Shown here: positions 36,353-48,350 of the stretch, piece after piece
How positions within the stretch are numbered: position 1 is the first letter of the stretch
Layout: each line of letters begins with the position of its first letter
Source of the DNA: Polyodon spathula
Taxonomy: Eukaryota > Chordata > Actinopteri > Acipenseriformes > Polyodontidae
Assembly (NCBI RefSeq): GCF_017654505.1
Contig: NC_054536.1
Location: 91,818,970 to 91,882,969, forward strand
Length of the DNA: 64,000 nt
Direction of reading: 5' to 3'
Position numbers and translations under genes: made by a program
The notes under the pieces: model-generated
What the model was told of the DNA's origin: nothing
Database searches by the model: none
The model's input: the letters and a program-made list of their open reading frames with translations, nothing else

Positions 36353-36374
36353 TATAAATATATATATATATATA
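36352..36374. repeat. Short (TA)n tract
   Basis: The SINE tail microsatellite, which also provides the TA target of the adjacent Tc1 element. Confidence 0.9.
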
Positions 36375-37713
36375 TACAGCTCTGGAAAAAATTAAGAGAC
36401 CACTGCAAATTTTTCTTAAATCAGCATCTCTACATGTATGGCAGCCATTCCATTCCAGTGTCTGTTGAATTCTAACACAGGCACACCTCATTCTACTGAA
36501 TGAGGTATTGATTAGCAGCACACACTGGGGACAACGAAGCTACAGACCGGCAGAGGGCGAAAACGACTCTCCACTGACCGGGATGACCGCCAACTCATTT
36601 GAACGTCACTCAGCAACCGTAGGATGACATCAAGTGACCTACAAAAAGAATGGCAAACAGCAGCTGAGGTGAAGTGCACGGCGAGGAGGGTTCGAAACAG
36701 GCTCCTAGGGGCAGGGCTGAAGTCGTGCAAAGCTAGAAAAAAGCCCTTCATCAATGAGAAGCAAAGAAGAGCCAGGCTGAGGTTTGCAAAAGACCATAAG
36801 GATTGGACCATAGAGGACTGCAGTAAGGTCATCTTCTCTGATGAGTCCAATTTTCAGCTTTGCCCAAAACCTGGTCGTCTAGTGGTTAGACGGAGACCTG
36901 GAGAGGCCTACAAGCCACAGTGTCTCACAGCCACTGTGAAATGTGGTGGAGGATCGGTGATGATCTAGGGGTGCTTCAGCAAGGCTGGAATCGGGCAGAT
37001 TTGTCTTTGTGAAGGACGCATGAATCAAGCCAAGTACAAGGTTGTCCTGGAAGAAAACTTGCTTCCTTCTGCTCTGACAATGCTCCCCACCTCTGTGGTT
37101 TGGTTTTTCCAGCAGGACAGTGCTCCATGCCACACAGCCAGGTCAATCAAGGTGTGGATGGAGGACCACCAGGTCAAGACCCTGTCATGGCCAGCCCAAT
37201 CTCCAGACCTGAACCCCACTGAAAACCTCTGGAATGTGATCAAGAGGAAGATGGATGGTCACAAGCCATCAAACAAAGCCGAGCTGCTTGAATTTTTGCG
37301 CCAGGAGTGGCATAAAGTCACCCAACATCAATGTGAAAGACTGGTGGAGAGCATGCCAAGACGCATTAAAGCTGTGATTGAAAATCAGGGTTATTCCACC
37401 AAATATTGATTTCTGAACTCTTCCTAAGCTAAAACATTAGTATTGTGTTGTTTAAAAATGAATATGAACTTATTTTCTTTGCATTATTCGCGGTCTGACA
37501 ACCCTGCATCTTTTTTGTTATTTTGACCAGTTGTCATTTTCTGCAAATAAATGCTCTAAATGACAATATTTTTATTTGGAATTTGGGAGAAATGTTGTCA
37601 GTAGTTTATAGAATAAAACAAAAATGTTCATGTTACCCAAACACATACCTATAAATAGTAAAACCAGAGAAACTGATCATTTTGCAGTGGTCTCTTAATG
37701 TTTTCCAGAGCTA
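36375..37713 (+). mobile_element. Tc1-like DNA transposon, near full length (1339 bp)
   Basis: The left end CAGCTCTGGAAAAAATTAAG and the reverse complement of the right end (TAGCTCTGGAAAACATTAAG) are inverted repeats of about 30 bases, flanked by TA at 36373-36374 and 37714-37715. One end base is mutated (C to T). The interior holds a transposase pseudogene on the plus strand. A rearranged relative lies at 6280-6962. Confidence 0.93.
36531..37409 (+). pseudogene. Tc1 transposase pseudogene with two nonsense codons
   Basis: One frame runs from 36531 to the natural stop after QGYSTKY, broken only by TGA at 36600-36602 (probably from CGA, Arg) and TAG at 36966-36968 (probably from TGG, Trp, just before GCFSKAGIGQ). 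The DD34E residues are present: Asp in VIFSDESNF, Asp in WFFQQDSAPCHT and Glu in SPDLNPTENLW. The N-terminal DNA-binding part is short compared with complete Tc1 transposases, so an internal deletion near 36500 is likely. Non-functional as it stands. Confidence 0.92.
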
Positions 37714-38530
37714 TATAATTAAAAGTGCCCTGCAGGTACAAAAAAACGAGTCTGCACTTAACTACTGTAAAATGCAAGTTCTTTTGTATTCATACATTTC
37801 TTTTGTGGTCTATACGCTCTACTCATGATGAGCCATTGTTTTTACCTTTTATGTTTCAGCTATTCAAACAATGATGTGTTTATGGTGACCAAGAATATTG
37901 GATCAGACCAAAGCAATTCACATGTACAAAAACAGCTGCCTAGGAATAAACTTATAAAGGTGTGCTAGCCACAAAAAAAGGGGTAAAGTTACAAACAAGA
38001 GTCCTGCTTAATGAAGACTGGGAATGGTGATTAAAACAATCCAGGATTCACTTCTACTGGATAACACAGGCAGTGGGACTTTAGTAAGAAAACCAAAGAA
38101 TACAGTTGTGTTCCAAACATAACCTCACTGTTAGGTCAGAGGTCAGCAACACTAATGGTAGACATATAAAGCTTTACACAGGCAATGGCAGGTGTATAAA
38201 CTAAATGCCACAAAGCAGGTTTTACTAGGAATGGGTGCAGTTATAGATTTCAAAAAGATAAACAATGAACCCTGCTGAGGGAATGAACAAGACACAGGTG
38301 ATCAGGCTATTTAGTCACATTTCTTTAATTTGACAACTGTCTTATTTTCCCTACATTCAAGAGTAAAATTGTACAGCGTAAACAATCCCTCAGCCAAATC
38401 ATTTCTGCATTGCATTTTGAATTTAGTTGACAGTATATGCATAGGACTGTGATTCCTCACAGTACATACTATACAGGGACAGAATAAGCTTAGGCTTCAC
38501 ATTCATTCAATCAGTAACAATACAAAGCAT

Positions 38531-39174
38531 TTTATTAACTGCAGCAACGGAGGACATATACTTAAAATGTTTCAGCTTTTAAATTAATCTAGTTTTTTAA
38601 AACAAAATGCTTCAGGACAAACAACTAATGACAAAGTTGGTAAAAATTTCCAGTTGTAATGAACTACTGTTTTTTTTTTTTAATCACTTGAAACACAGAC
38701 AAGCTACAAAGAAGCAGGATAACCACTGGGTCGAGATATAATTGAATTTTCTTTAATCTTCTAACAGCATCACAGGCTGAAAGAGGATTTCTCACAAATC
38801 CCACCATACCACTTGTGTACTTGAGTCATTATGTACTAATGTATTTAACACTCTGCATTGTGTTAAAATAAATGGGCTCAATGTAAGGCACAGCTTGCAC
38901 TGCATGAAGCATTAAAACCATAAAAACAACCTGTCATCTATTTGGGACTGCATTTTAAAATAATTAAATGCTATTAATTTCAAGACTGCAAATGGCCTCT
39001 CTAGAATTTTCAGGCTGGTCCTAAAGGACCCTTGGAAAGAAAGGCTTCCTGTTAAAGTATACGTTCTTCAGCTGTGATGGAGTGCCAATATAACAACAAC
39101 AAAAAAAACAAGTTTGAAAGGCTGTTGGTTATATATATTTACCCTATATATATGATTCGCTATATATATATATA

Positions 39175-39232
<58 letters not shown>

Positions 39233-39869
39233 CATTTAATTACTATATAGTTCTAATTTCAGCCTCAGGCAAGCAGGAGTCAACTGGCTGACAACTATGA
39301 GCTACATCTAGCCTACAACACAAAACTCCTGGACTGAATGTACACAGTACAGTGAAATAGGCTCTAAGAACATGTTCATGAAGGCGGCCTGTGTTTGAGC
39401 TACAATGTTTTCAATATGGACAGTAATCTGGTTGGCCTGTGATTTGGTCAATAGGTGTAGAAAGGCCATTTGGTCAATGTGTACAAGAAGGTAAGAGACC
39501 AATACACACAAGTCCTGATTACAGAGGGTACCTGCACACAAGTGCTATGAGGGTGGATGTTGTATACTGCTGTACATTCACAAGTATTTACTTTTATTAA
39601 ACATTTACTTACGTACGACCCTGAAAATGTAGTCAGCAAATAGTAGACTTTAATAGCTAAAAACTCGCATGAAGGTAAATAAAATCAAATTAGGGATAAA
39701 TATGTATTGTTTGCTGTCCTCCAGGACGATGAAGCAAAGCAGTTTGATGCTGACAGATGGACAATAGTAACATGCTGAGAAGAGAAATAAGAAACAGAAA
39801 AGGCTAACAAGATGATTCAGAGCATTAATGCATCTGCAAAAGTGCTCGTTTGTTTCAGATTGCAGAGGC
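38531..39869 (-). other. TBC1D5: TBC1D5 3' UTR (approximate)
   Basis: Non-coding sequence after the TBC1D5 stop. Minus-strand AATAAA signals are at 39598-39593 (about 275 bases after the stop) and 38536-38531. The end is therefore uncertain. A TA microsatellite lies inside. No gene is seen. Confidence 0.45.
39127..39231. repeat. Interrupted (TA)n microsatellite
   Basis: Blocks of TA repeats separated by short CCC, GATTCGC and CTC interruptions, then a pure run to 39231. Confidence 0.95.
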
Positions 39870-40187
39870 TCAGAGGTCTATTGGGTTGACTATAGTGAAG
39901 TCAGTGTCCTTGCTATTACTGCTGTCATCCTCAGGGCTGGAACCAGACATGCTGGAAGAGCCTGAAGTGGTCCCCATCAGTGGGTCAGAGCAAACAGCAG
40001 TATGAAGGGCCTCTCTTTCAGGTTTCAGGGTCACCTTGTGCCCCTTAGGGAAATGTGGATCCTCCAGATTACAGACAGCACCGTCTGGCTTCTCACGCTG
40101 TTCCTGTTCCACATCGTCCTCTTGCGATACCAGAATGTAATCGTCTGAATTTCTGCCCTCCGAGTTCAGAGATGTCTCAGAATTGGC
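39870..40187 (-). CDS. TBC1D5: TBC1D5 terminal coding exon
   Basis: Minus strand, from the acceptor (AG at 40189-40188) to stop TGA at 39872-39870; 105 codons plus stop, phase 0 entry. It encodes ANSETSLNSEGRNSDDYILV, a variable middle, CSDPLMGTTSG, a Ser-rich acidic run and the C-terminus DTDFTIVNPIDL. Human TBC1D5 ends SDPLMGPASASSS...SGFTIVSPLDI (recalled). TBC1D5 is a Rab7 GAP that binds retromer and LC3; FTIV matches its reported C-terminal LC3-interacting motif. The N-terminal TBC domain is outside the window. Confidence 0.94.
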   Translation of the reverse strand, partial: ANSETSLNSEGRNSDDYILVSQEDDVEQEQREKPDGAVCNLEDPHFPKGHKVTLKPEREALHTAVCSDPLMGTTSGSSSMSGSSPEDDSSNSKDTDFTIVNPIDL

Positions 40188-41116
40188 CTAGTGAAAGAGA
40201 ACACAGGTAAGACACTGGAAATTCCATTCGGACCACAGCGAAGTAAAGTTTTACCAGGGAGCGGCTGACGGTTACCTTGGAAATTCTGGGGTTCTGGAGC
40301 AAAACACACTATCCAGAGCTCATGTACTACTGGGATGAGAGAGTTATCTTCAAGATCAATACTTTTTTTGAACATTTTTGTACTTGATGGCTACTGCATG
40401 GAAAAGATCATCTCAGGCCCTGCTACTCGCATTAAATAAATTAGATGTGGCAGAACAATACCGCTGATAAATCTGCACACCCTGTGCAAAACTGCTTCAC
40501 AACATTTTGTTAATAAATACCTGTTTTATTTAATTTTAAGCATAATAAGATAAATAGTTTTTATTCAAATGTTGGCAGTGAAGGCTTAACATTGTAATAA
40601 AAAAGGACTTCCCTACAGGATTTCACGTATTTAACAACATTGAACTTCAATTAAAAGAACAGAAGAAATGATTATATCTGATCTAAATATGAATAACACG
40701 CTTGGGTATAACAGCACATGTATAAAAATAGGAGGGGACTTAGTCATATTAAATAACGTTATCTACATAACCACACACACAAAAAATACACTTAAAAACA
40801 CAATAGTTTAATTCTTATGCAGAAATATAATTTAAATATGCACAGATATACACATTAGTATATTAGATTAGTATGTTTTGAGTGGTGTATCTTTTCTTAG
40901 AAATGTTTCCAGATCTGCAGTGCTGAAAGATTTAAATATGATTGAATATAAAAATAAAAACAAGTGTTTTGAAAGGCTAGAAGAAGCAGAAACTGGTCCG
41001 ATGTTTAGAGCTTGCACTGACAAAAGACACTATCTTTAACACACTGATTGATAACATTTCCATGAGAACAAAGAAACCTGGTTTGATACGCCAAATCTCA
41101 GGAAATAAGGAGTGTA

Positions 41117-42463
41117 CAGTGGCTTTCAAAAGTACTCGCCCCCTTGGACTTTTCCACATTTTATTGTGCTACAAAGATGGAATCAAAATGGATTTAATTA
41201 GAGTTTTTGCCACTGATCAACACAAAAAAAGTCCATAATACCAAAGTGAAAATCTACAAATTGTTCTAAATTAATTACAAATATAAAACAGAAAATAATT
41301 GATTGCATAAGTATTCACCCCCTTTGCTATGACACACCTAAATAAGCTCTGGCGCAACCAATTGTCTTTAGAAGTCGCATAATTAGTTGAATGGAGTCCA
41401 CCTGTGTGCAATTACGGTGTTTCACATGATTTCAGGTTAAATACACCTGTCTCTGGGAGGTCCCACAGTTGGTTAGTATATTTCCTAACAAAAACTACAT
41501 CATGAAGACTAAGTAACATTCAAAGCAAATCCGGAATAAGGTTCTTCAAAAGCACCAATCGGGTAGGATATCAGAACATTTCCAAGGCACTGAATATCCC
41601 CTGGAGCACAGTAAAGTCCATTATTAAGAAATGGAGAAAATATGGCACAACTGTGAATCTGTCTAGAACTGACCGTCCTCAAAAATCCGGGCGAGAAGGG
41701 CACTAGTCTGGGAGGCCACCAAAAAGCCTATGGCAACTCTAAAGGAGTTACAGTCTTCCACAGCTGAGCTGGAAGACACTGTGCATATGGCAACAATAGC
41801 CAGGTGCTTCACAAAACTGGCCTTTACGGGAGAGTGACAAAAAGAAAGCCATTGTTGAAAAAAACTCGCATCAAATCTCGGCTAGAGTTTGCCAGAAGGC
41901 ATGTGGGAGACTGAGACCAAGTGGAAGAAGACTCTATGGTCTGATGAGACCAAAATAGAGCTTTTTGGCCTCAACGCTAAGCACTATGTTTGGCTGGAGT
42001 GGCTTAAACACAAAAAGGTCAATGTCCTGGAGTGGCCCAGCCAAAGCCCGGACCTCAATCCAATTGAGAATATGTGGAAAGAGTTGAAAATTGCTGTTCG
42101 CCAAAGGTCCCCATCCAACTTGATAGAGCTTGAGCAATTTTGCAAAGAAGAATGGGCAAAAATTGCAGTATCCAGATGTGTAAAGCTGGTAGAGACTTAT
42201 CCAAATAGACTCATGGCTGTAATTGCTGCCAAAGGTGCCTCTACCAAATATTGACTCAAGGGGGTGAATACTTATGCAATCAATTATTTTCTGTTTTATA
42301 TTTGTAATTAATTTAGAACAATTTGTAGATTTTATTTTTCACTTTGACATTATAGACTTTTTTTGTGTTGATCAGTGGCAAAAACTCTTAATTAAATCCA
42401 TGCTGTAACACAATAAAATGTAAAAAAAGTCCAAGAGGGGGTGAATAATTTTGAGAGCCACTG
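41117..42463 (+). mobile_element. Tc1-like transposon with about 205-bp terminal inverted repeats
   Basis: The left end CAGTGGCTTTCAAAAGTACT and the reverse complement of the right end CAGTGGCTCTCAAAATTATT begin long inverted repeats. They continue through AGAGTTTTTGCCACTGATCA to ATTGATTGCATAAGTATTCA (about 41117-41322 and 42251-42463). The left flank is TA; the right flank is CA, a mutated TA. This is a different Tc1 family from the one at 36375. Confidence 0.93.
41500..42254 (+). pseudogene. Tc1 transposase pseudogene with central deletion
   Basis: N-terminal helix-turn-helix segments appear out of frame in 41500-41880. From 41889 the frame reads [20 protein letters not shown] and then jumps directly to [20 protein letters not shown], ending KGASTKY. 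The region that normally carries the second catalytic Asp (the QQDN-PKH motif) is deleted, roughly 80-90 residues, so only the first Asp and the Glu remain. Non-functional. Confidence 0.9.
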
Positions 42464-42532
42464 CATAGTAACAATTAACATTGTTGAGCGACGAGTTCCT
42501 GACGAAGTTCACTGTCTCGAGACTGAATATAC

Positions 42533-42709
42533 CTGTTGTGGTCTGAGAGTGAGAAAGGCTTCCTTGTCCGTGTGCTTGTGTCCATGTCTGCCTCCTCCAC
42601 TGTGACGGCTGGAGCAGTAGTGATCATCGGCGATTGTGATCTCCTCATTCTCCTCAGCCTCTAGCAGGCTCTGGTTAAAACGCAGGGAACCTTTTAAAAT
42701 GTCTTTTAT
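42533..42709 (-). CDS. TBC1D5: TBC1D5 penultimate coding exon
   Basis: 177 bases, 59 codons, phase 0 at both ends; acceptor TTTTAG at 42710-42715, donor GT at 42532-42531. It encodes IKDILKGSLRFNQSLLEAEE and NEEITIADDHYCSSRHSGGG, then a His/Lys-rich tail to LRPQQ. Human TBC1D5 reads IKDILKGSLRFSQSQLEAEE and NEQITIADNHYCSS here (recalled). It lies in the C-terminal half after the TBC domain. Confidence 0.95.
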
Positions 42710-45700
42710 CTAAAAGGTAAAAGCAGTACAATGTAAGCAAAATACAACAAAAAAATTGGATAGCAATTTGAAATATCCTGGGGAGGATAGATAAAACAAA
42801 CTGAGCAATTTTCACAGCCTCAAAATTATTGTACTAATAAAATGCACTAGATCACAGTGACAAACACAAAGACTGTAAATCACTAAAACAATAAATAAAC
42901 ACAAATTAATTGAAACATTTGCCAGTGAATTTAAGTTTCTTTTAGTATTTTTAAATTTCTCAACTTCACACAGCTTTCTCAATTGGTCAGGGGGCCATTG
43001 TGTTTCTGTCTTATTTTGGGTACAAAAAAGACTTAATAATGGGAATATAATGAATATTATGGCATCTGAATTTTGCTTAAAGCGAATTTTTAACCAATTG
43101 AACATTATTGCACAATGAGGAAAAAATAGAAAAACATGCCCAGCTGGTTCTATTGAGTAACAATAAATGTGGAGGACTGAATCGGCATCATTTGCTATGA
43201 TACAATGTACACTGATTTCCCTAGGGTTATACTTTAGATTTCCATGTTCTTCACTTTAATAAGGGAGATGCATATTTAAGCACCGCTCTGGAAACTTACT
43301 AGGTAGTTTAACAACACTTGCCTGTAACATTTGCTAGACAGGAGGTGATAAAGTATCAAAGCCTCACTTTAAACTTTGAATAACTACAGTGATAAAAACA
43401 TAAACTAAAAAATAAGAGAAGGGAAGAGAGATCTGCAATACAAAGGGTGCCACTGTCACTCTTTATTTTGCTAGGAAGAGGTCAATGGATTTGGAATCCT
43501 TGGTTAACAATTCTTTAAAAAGCACCTCTCACTGAGTAATAGATAATCAGGTTACATGCACTCTACACACAGAAGAAATCATATTGCTGCCTATCAGACA
43601 CAATGAAAATGCAAACAAAACCCGAAACAACTAACTACAAATAAATTAAAAACAGTTTTGTCTGTATGATGGAAAAAACAAACGTAGCAGTGACAGACGG
43701 ACGCCTCAGATTCTGATACTATCAGTAAACTGCGATAAAGAATGCCCTTCGTTTCATCACAACTGGATTAGGATGTCTGCAGAAGTGTGAAAACAGTCTT
43801 AAGGGTGCCAACCTACTTCAAGAATGAAAGAAAAGCTCCAGCACCTTCAAATCAGACTCAGAGATTCCTTCAGCCATTACATTTTCATTGCATTGGGAAG
43901 CACTATTTTCCTCATATTTCTTTTATTACCAATGCCTCATGCTCCATCTACTTCTGAACTGTTCTGTAATTCACACTGCCCTGCAATGGGAGCCCTCAAT
44001 CTGCAAGGTGGATTGGAGGATCATGGCTCAGACATTAGCCTGGAGGCTAGACAAACTGTCCCGACTTGAATTGTTCATGTGCAGTCTGTTGTTTTTATTT
44101 GCTTTCACAAGAGATTCAAAAAATGTTTATATATCAGCAGTCTTAACTTAAGACCCAGGGGTCACACTACAGAGTGCTGTCAAGAGCTGAATTGGACAAT
44201 TTGCCTTCAGCATCTTCGTGCTACAGTTTTTTTTTTTTTAATGGAAGCAGGGGCAAAAATAAAAAGTGGCACAGTGAAAAAGATGTAGGTAGAGAGTTAC
44301 GGTTAGTCCTTTGTAATCTGTCAGCTTGACTTCTCTCAGCATGCCTAAACGCTCAATTTACTTGAAGCTTCATGAAAACACCATCGGGTATTTGCAGACC
44401 AGGAAAGTTTACATTAAATGATATATAGCTAAGCATTCAGAGCAAATGATTGTTAACCTTACAAGTTAGAGCTCGACAGAGCTGGAAGGTCTTGTGTTCT
44501 GTAAAAGTGCAGTGTATTGTAAAGTCTGCTTAGAACAGTGTATGAGACTTTGCTCTATCGCTTGTATCAGATACAACTGGTCAGGGACATTGGCCATGTC
44601 TTGTAATGAATTCATTACTCACAACTCTCTCTAAAACTCTGCCCCTTTAATTGCTTTGTTTTGTTTGTTGTTCTGAACTGTGGAACAGATTAAAACAATC
44701 ATGCATATTAACATTACTATTCATTTGCATTGTTGTTTTTATTCAGTTCCAAAACAACAATAGTCCCTACACTGGATCTCAGAAGCTTGTCAGAACTAAT
44801 TTTCTATGAAAACAACTCCCTGTAGCATCCCAAACATCTTATCTCTCTCTCTCTCTCGGTTTTCTTTGAAAGAAAACAGTGCTCATATAATCTGTGGACA
44901 TGTAGAAATACAGCATACAAATCGAATACAAGTACCCTGAAAACTACAGAGACCTATTGAAAACAGCCCAAGAATGACCTTCATGTCCCAACCCACATTC
45001 AATACTAAATGCACACCTCTGTTGGAATCTTCTTAGCAAACTACTAAACAATATGTACCCCACATAATATTAAAGTAGACTTTCTTAAAGACTATTTTAA
45101 ATTGGACAAACAGTATTTCTGGGGTACCTAAGCAACAGTGTTGCTACTGAATAAGGGTGTCACCGTATGACGAGATACTGCGATATTAACTCACCACGGT
45201 ATTAATACTGCAGCAAAAAATATTACCGCGATAACTGTGGGATCATGGTATTGGAAATAAGTCAGTCTGGAAGGCAGACTAACATAGAATTTACCCGTAT
45301 TGCATTGCTAGATGGTTTAACTAGTAATAAGGGAAAGAAACAATCATTTTAACATAATTTACATACATTACAAAAAATACAACTGTTTAAATAAATTACA
45401 TTTAAAAAGTCCTATTTCTTTTAATTATAGAGGTTTGCTTTATGGCTTTGGCTGGCATCAGTATGGTGATTTAAAGCAGTCTGCAGCGTCTCCACTCTAC
45501 CAGATACAGTAAGCGTTATGCTCTGTTGAATTTTAGAACTCACGTAGTGTTTTAAATAAACTTATTTACACTGCCTAAAACCATTACTTCGTTGTATAGA
45601 TTCGGATAAAATGTGTCATTAAGCAAGTATAATATTGTAGTGACCCGGCCAAACTGAAGGGGCTCTTGTTGGACTTGTGTGTTGGCTTGGTTGTTTGTCC

Positions 45701-48270
45701 TGTGCTTTTGTGTTTTGTTTATTTTAGTAAAGTAAAATAAATATTTCAAGTAAAATAATGTAATTCCCTAAAACATCCAAAGCTCACCACTGCTTGGACG
45801 ATTATAAAAATAATAATTAAAAAAATACAGGGGCAGCTGTAAAAAAAAAAAAAAAAAAAAGGTTTGAAGATAAATGTTTGAAATTTGAATCAAACATACA
45901 TTTTTGGAATTAACAGGTAATATTTAACCTTTCCTCAACAATACTTTACTAAAATCATCAATGCGTATTGGTTGGCCGTGATCTGAACGCTGTGGAAGCG
46001 TGTGCGCGTGTGTACTGTAGCCATGAAACGCGATGCACATGGAAAAGCATACCTGAAAAAGCAACGTCAAAGTAGTGCTGCAAAACAAATAAAACCAACG
46101 CAGCAAACAGAATGATTAAGAAATGGCAGCACGTAGCTTTGGCAAGCCGTGCAAAAGAATCCAATTTAGATGAGACTCTGTATTTACACCAGCAAAAACA
46201 AAACAAAATCATTACTGTGGAAGTATTTTGGCTTCAAAAAGAATGCAGACACCGTGGTAATCGAGGATTGCTTTCCAGTGTGTCGAACCTGAAAGAAAAA
46301 TATTGCTGCAAAAAATGGAAATACATCCAACATGATTGTCCACTCCGTGATCATCATCCCACATTCTACAGAGAGACCGTGGGAACTGCATCTTCCAATT
46401 GAACTGAAAGTCTATTAAGATTATTATCATTTATTTTTTGGGGGTATTTTAAAGCAATCTGTTAATTAGCTATTACTACAAAAGTTTAGGATTTTATAAT
46501 ACTGGGTACTTTATTTTGCTATAATGTTTAAATTGTCAGGTGCACAAGAATCAGATAACGCACAGCTGAGCAATACTGTAGGAGCCTGGGTATCATATTT
46601 GTTTCCTTAATTTGTGGGTGGTTAATACGTATGTTTTAAGATCTTTATTTTTTAAATGCAGTAACTTTAAATATGCCTTTAAGTGTCCACACTGTTAGTG
46701 AAAACATGAATTGTACATGGTATTAAGCCCTATGTAGCTACTGTAAGAATGATGCTTGGGTGTGAATAACTGAATAAGACCCTAGCTTAGGTATTCTACT
46801 AGCATAAGCATGAAAATAAAATTGTGGAAATATTTTTAAAACAATTAAACACACCCAAATTGATGCTTCTGTTTCTGATTTTTGTATGCCTAATATCATT
46901 ACAACTACTTGCTTTTATTTTGAGGCAGGCCTGACTTCCATAAAACGTTTGTTTTAACAGATATTCATTTATCTGTAGAAACCAAGGCCTTATTTTGAAG
47001 CGAGTCCAAAGTCTGCCCTTATTTTTCTGAGAAGAATAAAACCATTTGAAGACTGTAACACTATTAAGAAACAACTCAAAAGAATAATGTAATTGCTTCA
47101 ACCTGCAACAAATGGTTTTCTTGATAGTCTCATAATATTGATGATGTTTTTTCCTTTCAGAAAAAAATGGGGGAAAACTTTGCAATTACTTCAAAATCAG
47201 ACGTGTTTATCGCTTTACTCATTATATCTTGATAATTTCTGGACTAATGTCACGATAATGAAAAAGTTAATATCATGACATTCCTACTACTGAAACTAGT
47301 ACACCCACTTGATTCATTAAAAAGATATGCAAGTGCAGAAACAAGCATCCCTGCCAAGAAAATAAATACCATAAGTGCCTAGTGCCATGATCGAAGTACA
47401 CAGAACTCATAAGAAAAAGCAGCACAGCTCAGAGGTCAATTGGAGATAGCAACCATGTACCATTTCGATAACATTGCCTTAATATCATGTACATTTAATG
47501 TTAGAAAAAGGTATTTTTTTAGCATACAGTTCCAACTTTACCATAGTATTATAATTTTGTATATAGGTTTGAAAGGTGGTATAACAACAGTGTACTAAAA
47601 TGGAAAAAAACAAACATAAGGGTTTTTATGGGATGTACACAAAAGGTCTGGAAAAATAACACGTTCACTGGACTGTTCTTACTTTTCTTTCTAAACAGCT
47701 GAGAAAGGATTTTCGTCTGAACTGTATTTCGATAAACGATTAACATTTATCATTCAAAGTTTATTCCAAAGGTCCTATCCTATGACCCTATTGCTCCCTA
47801 TAACACTAAAGGTGCTGGTGGAGCGAGGAGCATTTGGGTTAGTCTCTCTTTCTGCTAATCTTATTTACCTAAATACAGTGTAAATCAAAGAGTTCTCAAA
47901 GCCATGGCAGCAATAACACACAATACACAATAATATATTTTTTTCCCAGTCAAAATGTATTTTATATCAAGATGTCACCCAAAGCTACTTAAGAGGGCAC
48001 ATCATCTCTTTCTCACTTTAAATTAAACTGTATGTCAATTAACAGTACCGTTTATACTCCTTTTAATCCTTCAAAGCAGTAATCTAATAAGAAAGATTTT
48101 GTAAGAAAACATTTTATTAAATTCACAGGCGCAGCTACCAAATGTATCCTTTAATTTGCAACCCAAGGAGCTATTACTGCCCCAGATTATAACAGACTCA
48201 GTAACTTCCCTCACAGGGAATGCTTACCATACAGCACATGTAAAACATCTACTGTATTATTATACTTGAC
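42710..48270 (-). other. TBC1D5: TBC1D5 intron (5.6 kb)
   Basis: Contains a 2.1-kb hAT element (45152-47286). I see nothing supportable in 42715-45140 apart from a short CT run near 44840, nor in 47295-48265. Confidence 0.88.
45152..47286 (+). mobile_element. hAT element with 8-bp TSD and BED-finger remnant
   Basis: The perfect 8-bp duplication CTACTGAA flanks it (45144-45151 and 47287-47294). The ends TAAGGGTGTCACCGT and (reverse complement) TAGGAATGTCATGAT form an imperfect inverted repeat. On the plus strand, 46023-46380 encodes, across stops and a frameshift, LLWKYFGFKKNADTVVIEDC then FPVCRT, KKNIAAKNGNTSNM and RDHHPTFY, the pattern of a BED-type zinc finger at the N-terminus of hAT transposases. 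No catalytic domain remains, so it is non-autonomous. A 20-base A run lies at 45841-45860. Confidence 0.9.
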
Positions 48271-48350
48271 CTGTTTAAGTCCAGCTAGCGAGACCAGAAC
48301 TTCATCCTCCTTTTCCAAATGTTCCTGCAAAATGACATCCTGTATTTTGC
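48271..48350 (-). CDS. TBC1D5: TBC1D5 exon (80 bp)
   Basis: Acceptor TTTAACAG above 48350, donor GTCAAG below 48271. It enters with two bases that complete a split Gly codon, then encodes KIQDVILQEHLEKEDEVLVS and LAGLKQ, which runs on into IKDILKG of the next exon. Human reads NIQDVILQENLEKEDQILVS LAGLKQ (recalled). Probably part of a coiled-coil segment. Confidence 0.95.

Larger units (their letters stand above)
32451..38530. other. Intergenic region between convergent PLCL2 and TBC1D5
   Basis: Contains the 65-bp minisatellite with a transposase-like flank, a CORE-SINE, a short TA repeat and a Tc1 element, listed separately. I see nothing supportable in 32451-33010, 34015-36110 or 37720-38530. 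The 158-codon open frame at 34923-35399 has no recognisable domain and is probably chance. Confidence 0.7.
40188..42532 (-). other. TBC1D5: TBC1D5 last intron
   Basis: Mostly AT-rich sequence without recognisable features in 40190-41110, then a Tc1-like transposon (41117-42463). The donor GTATAT lies just below 42533. Confidence 0.88.
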
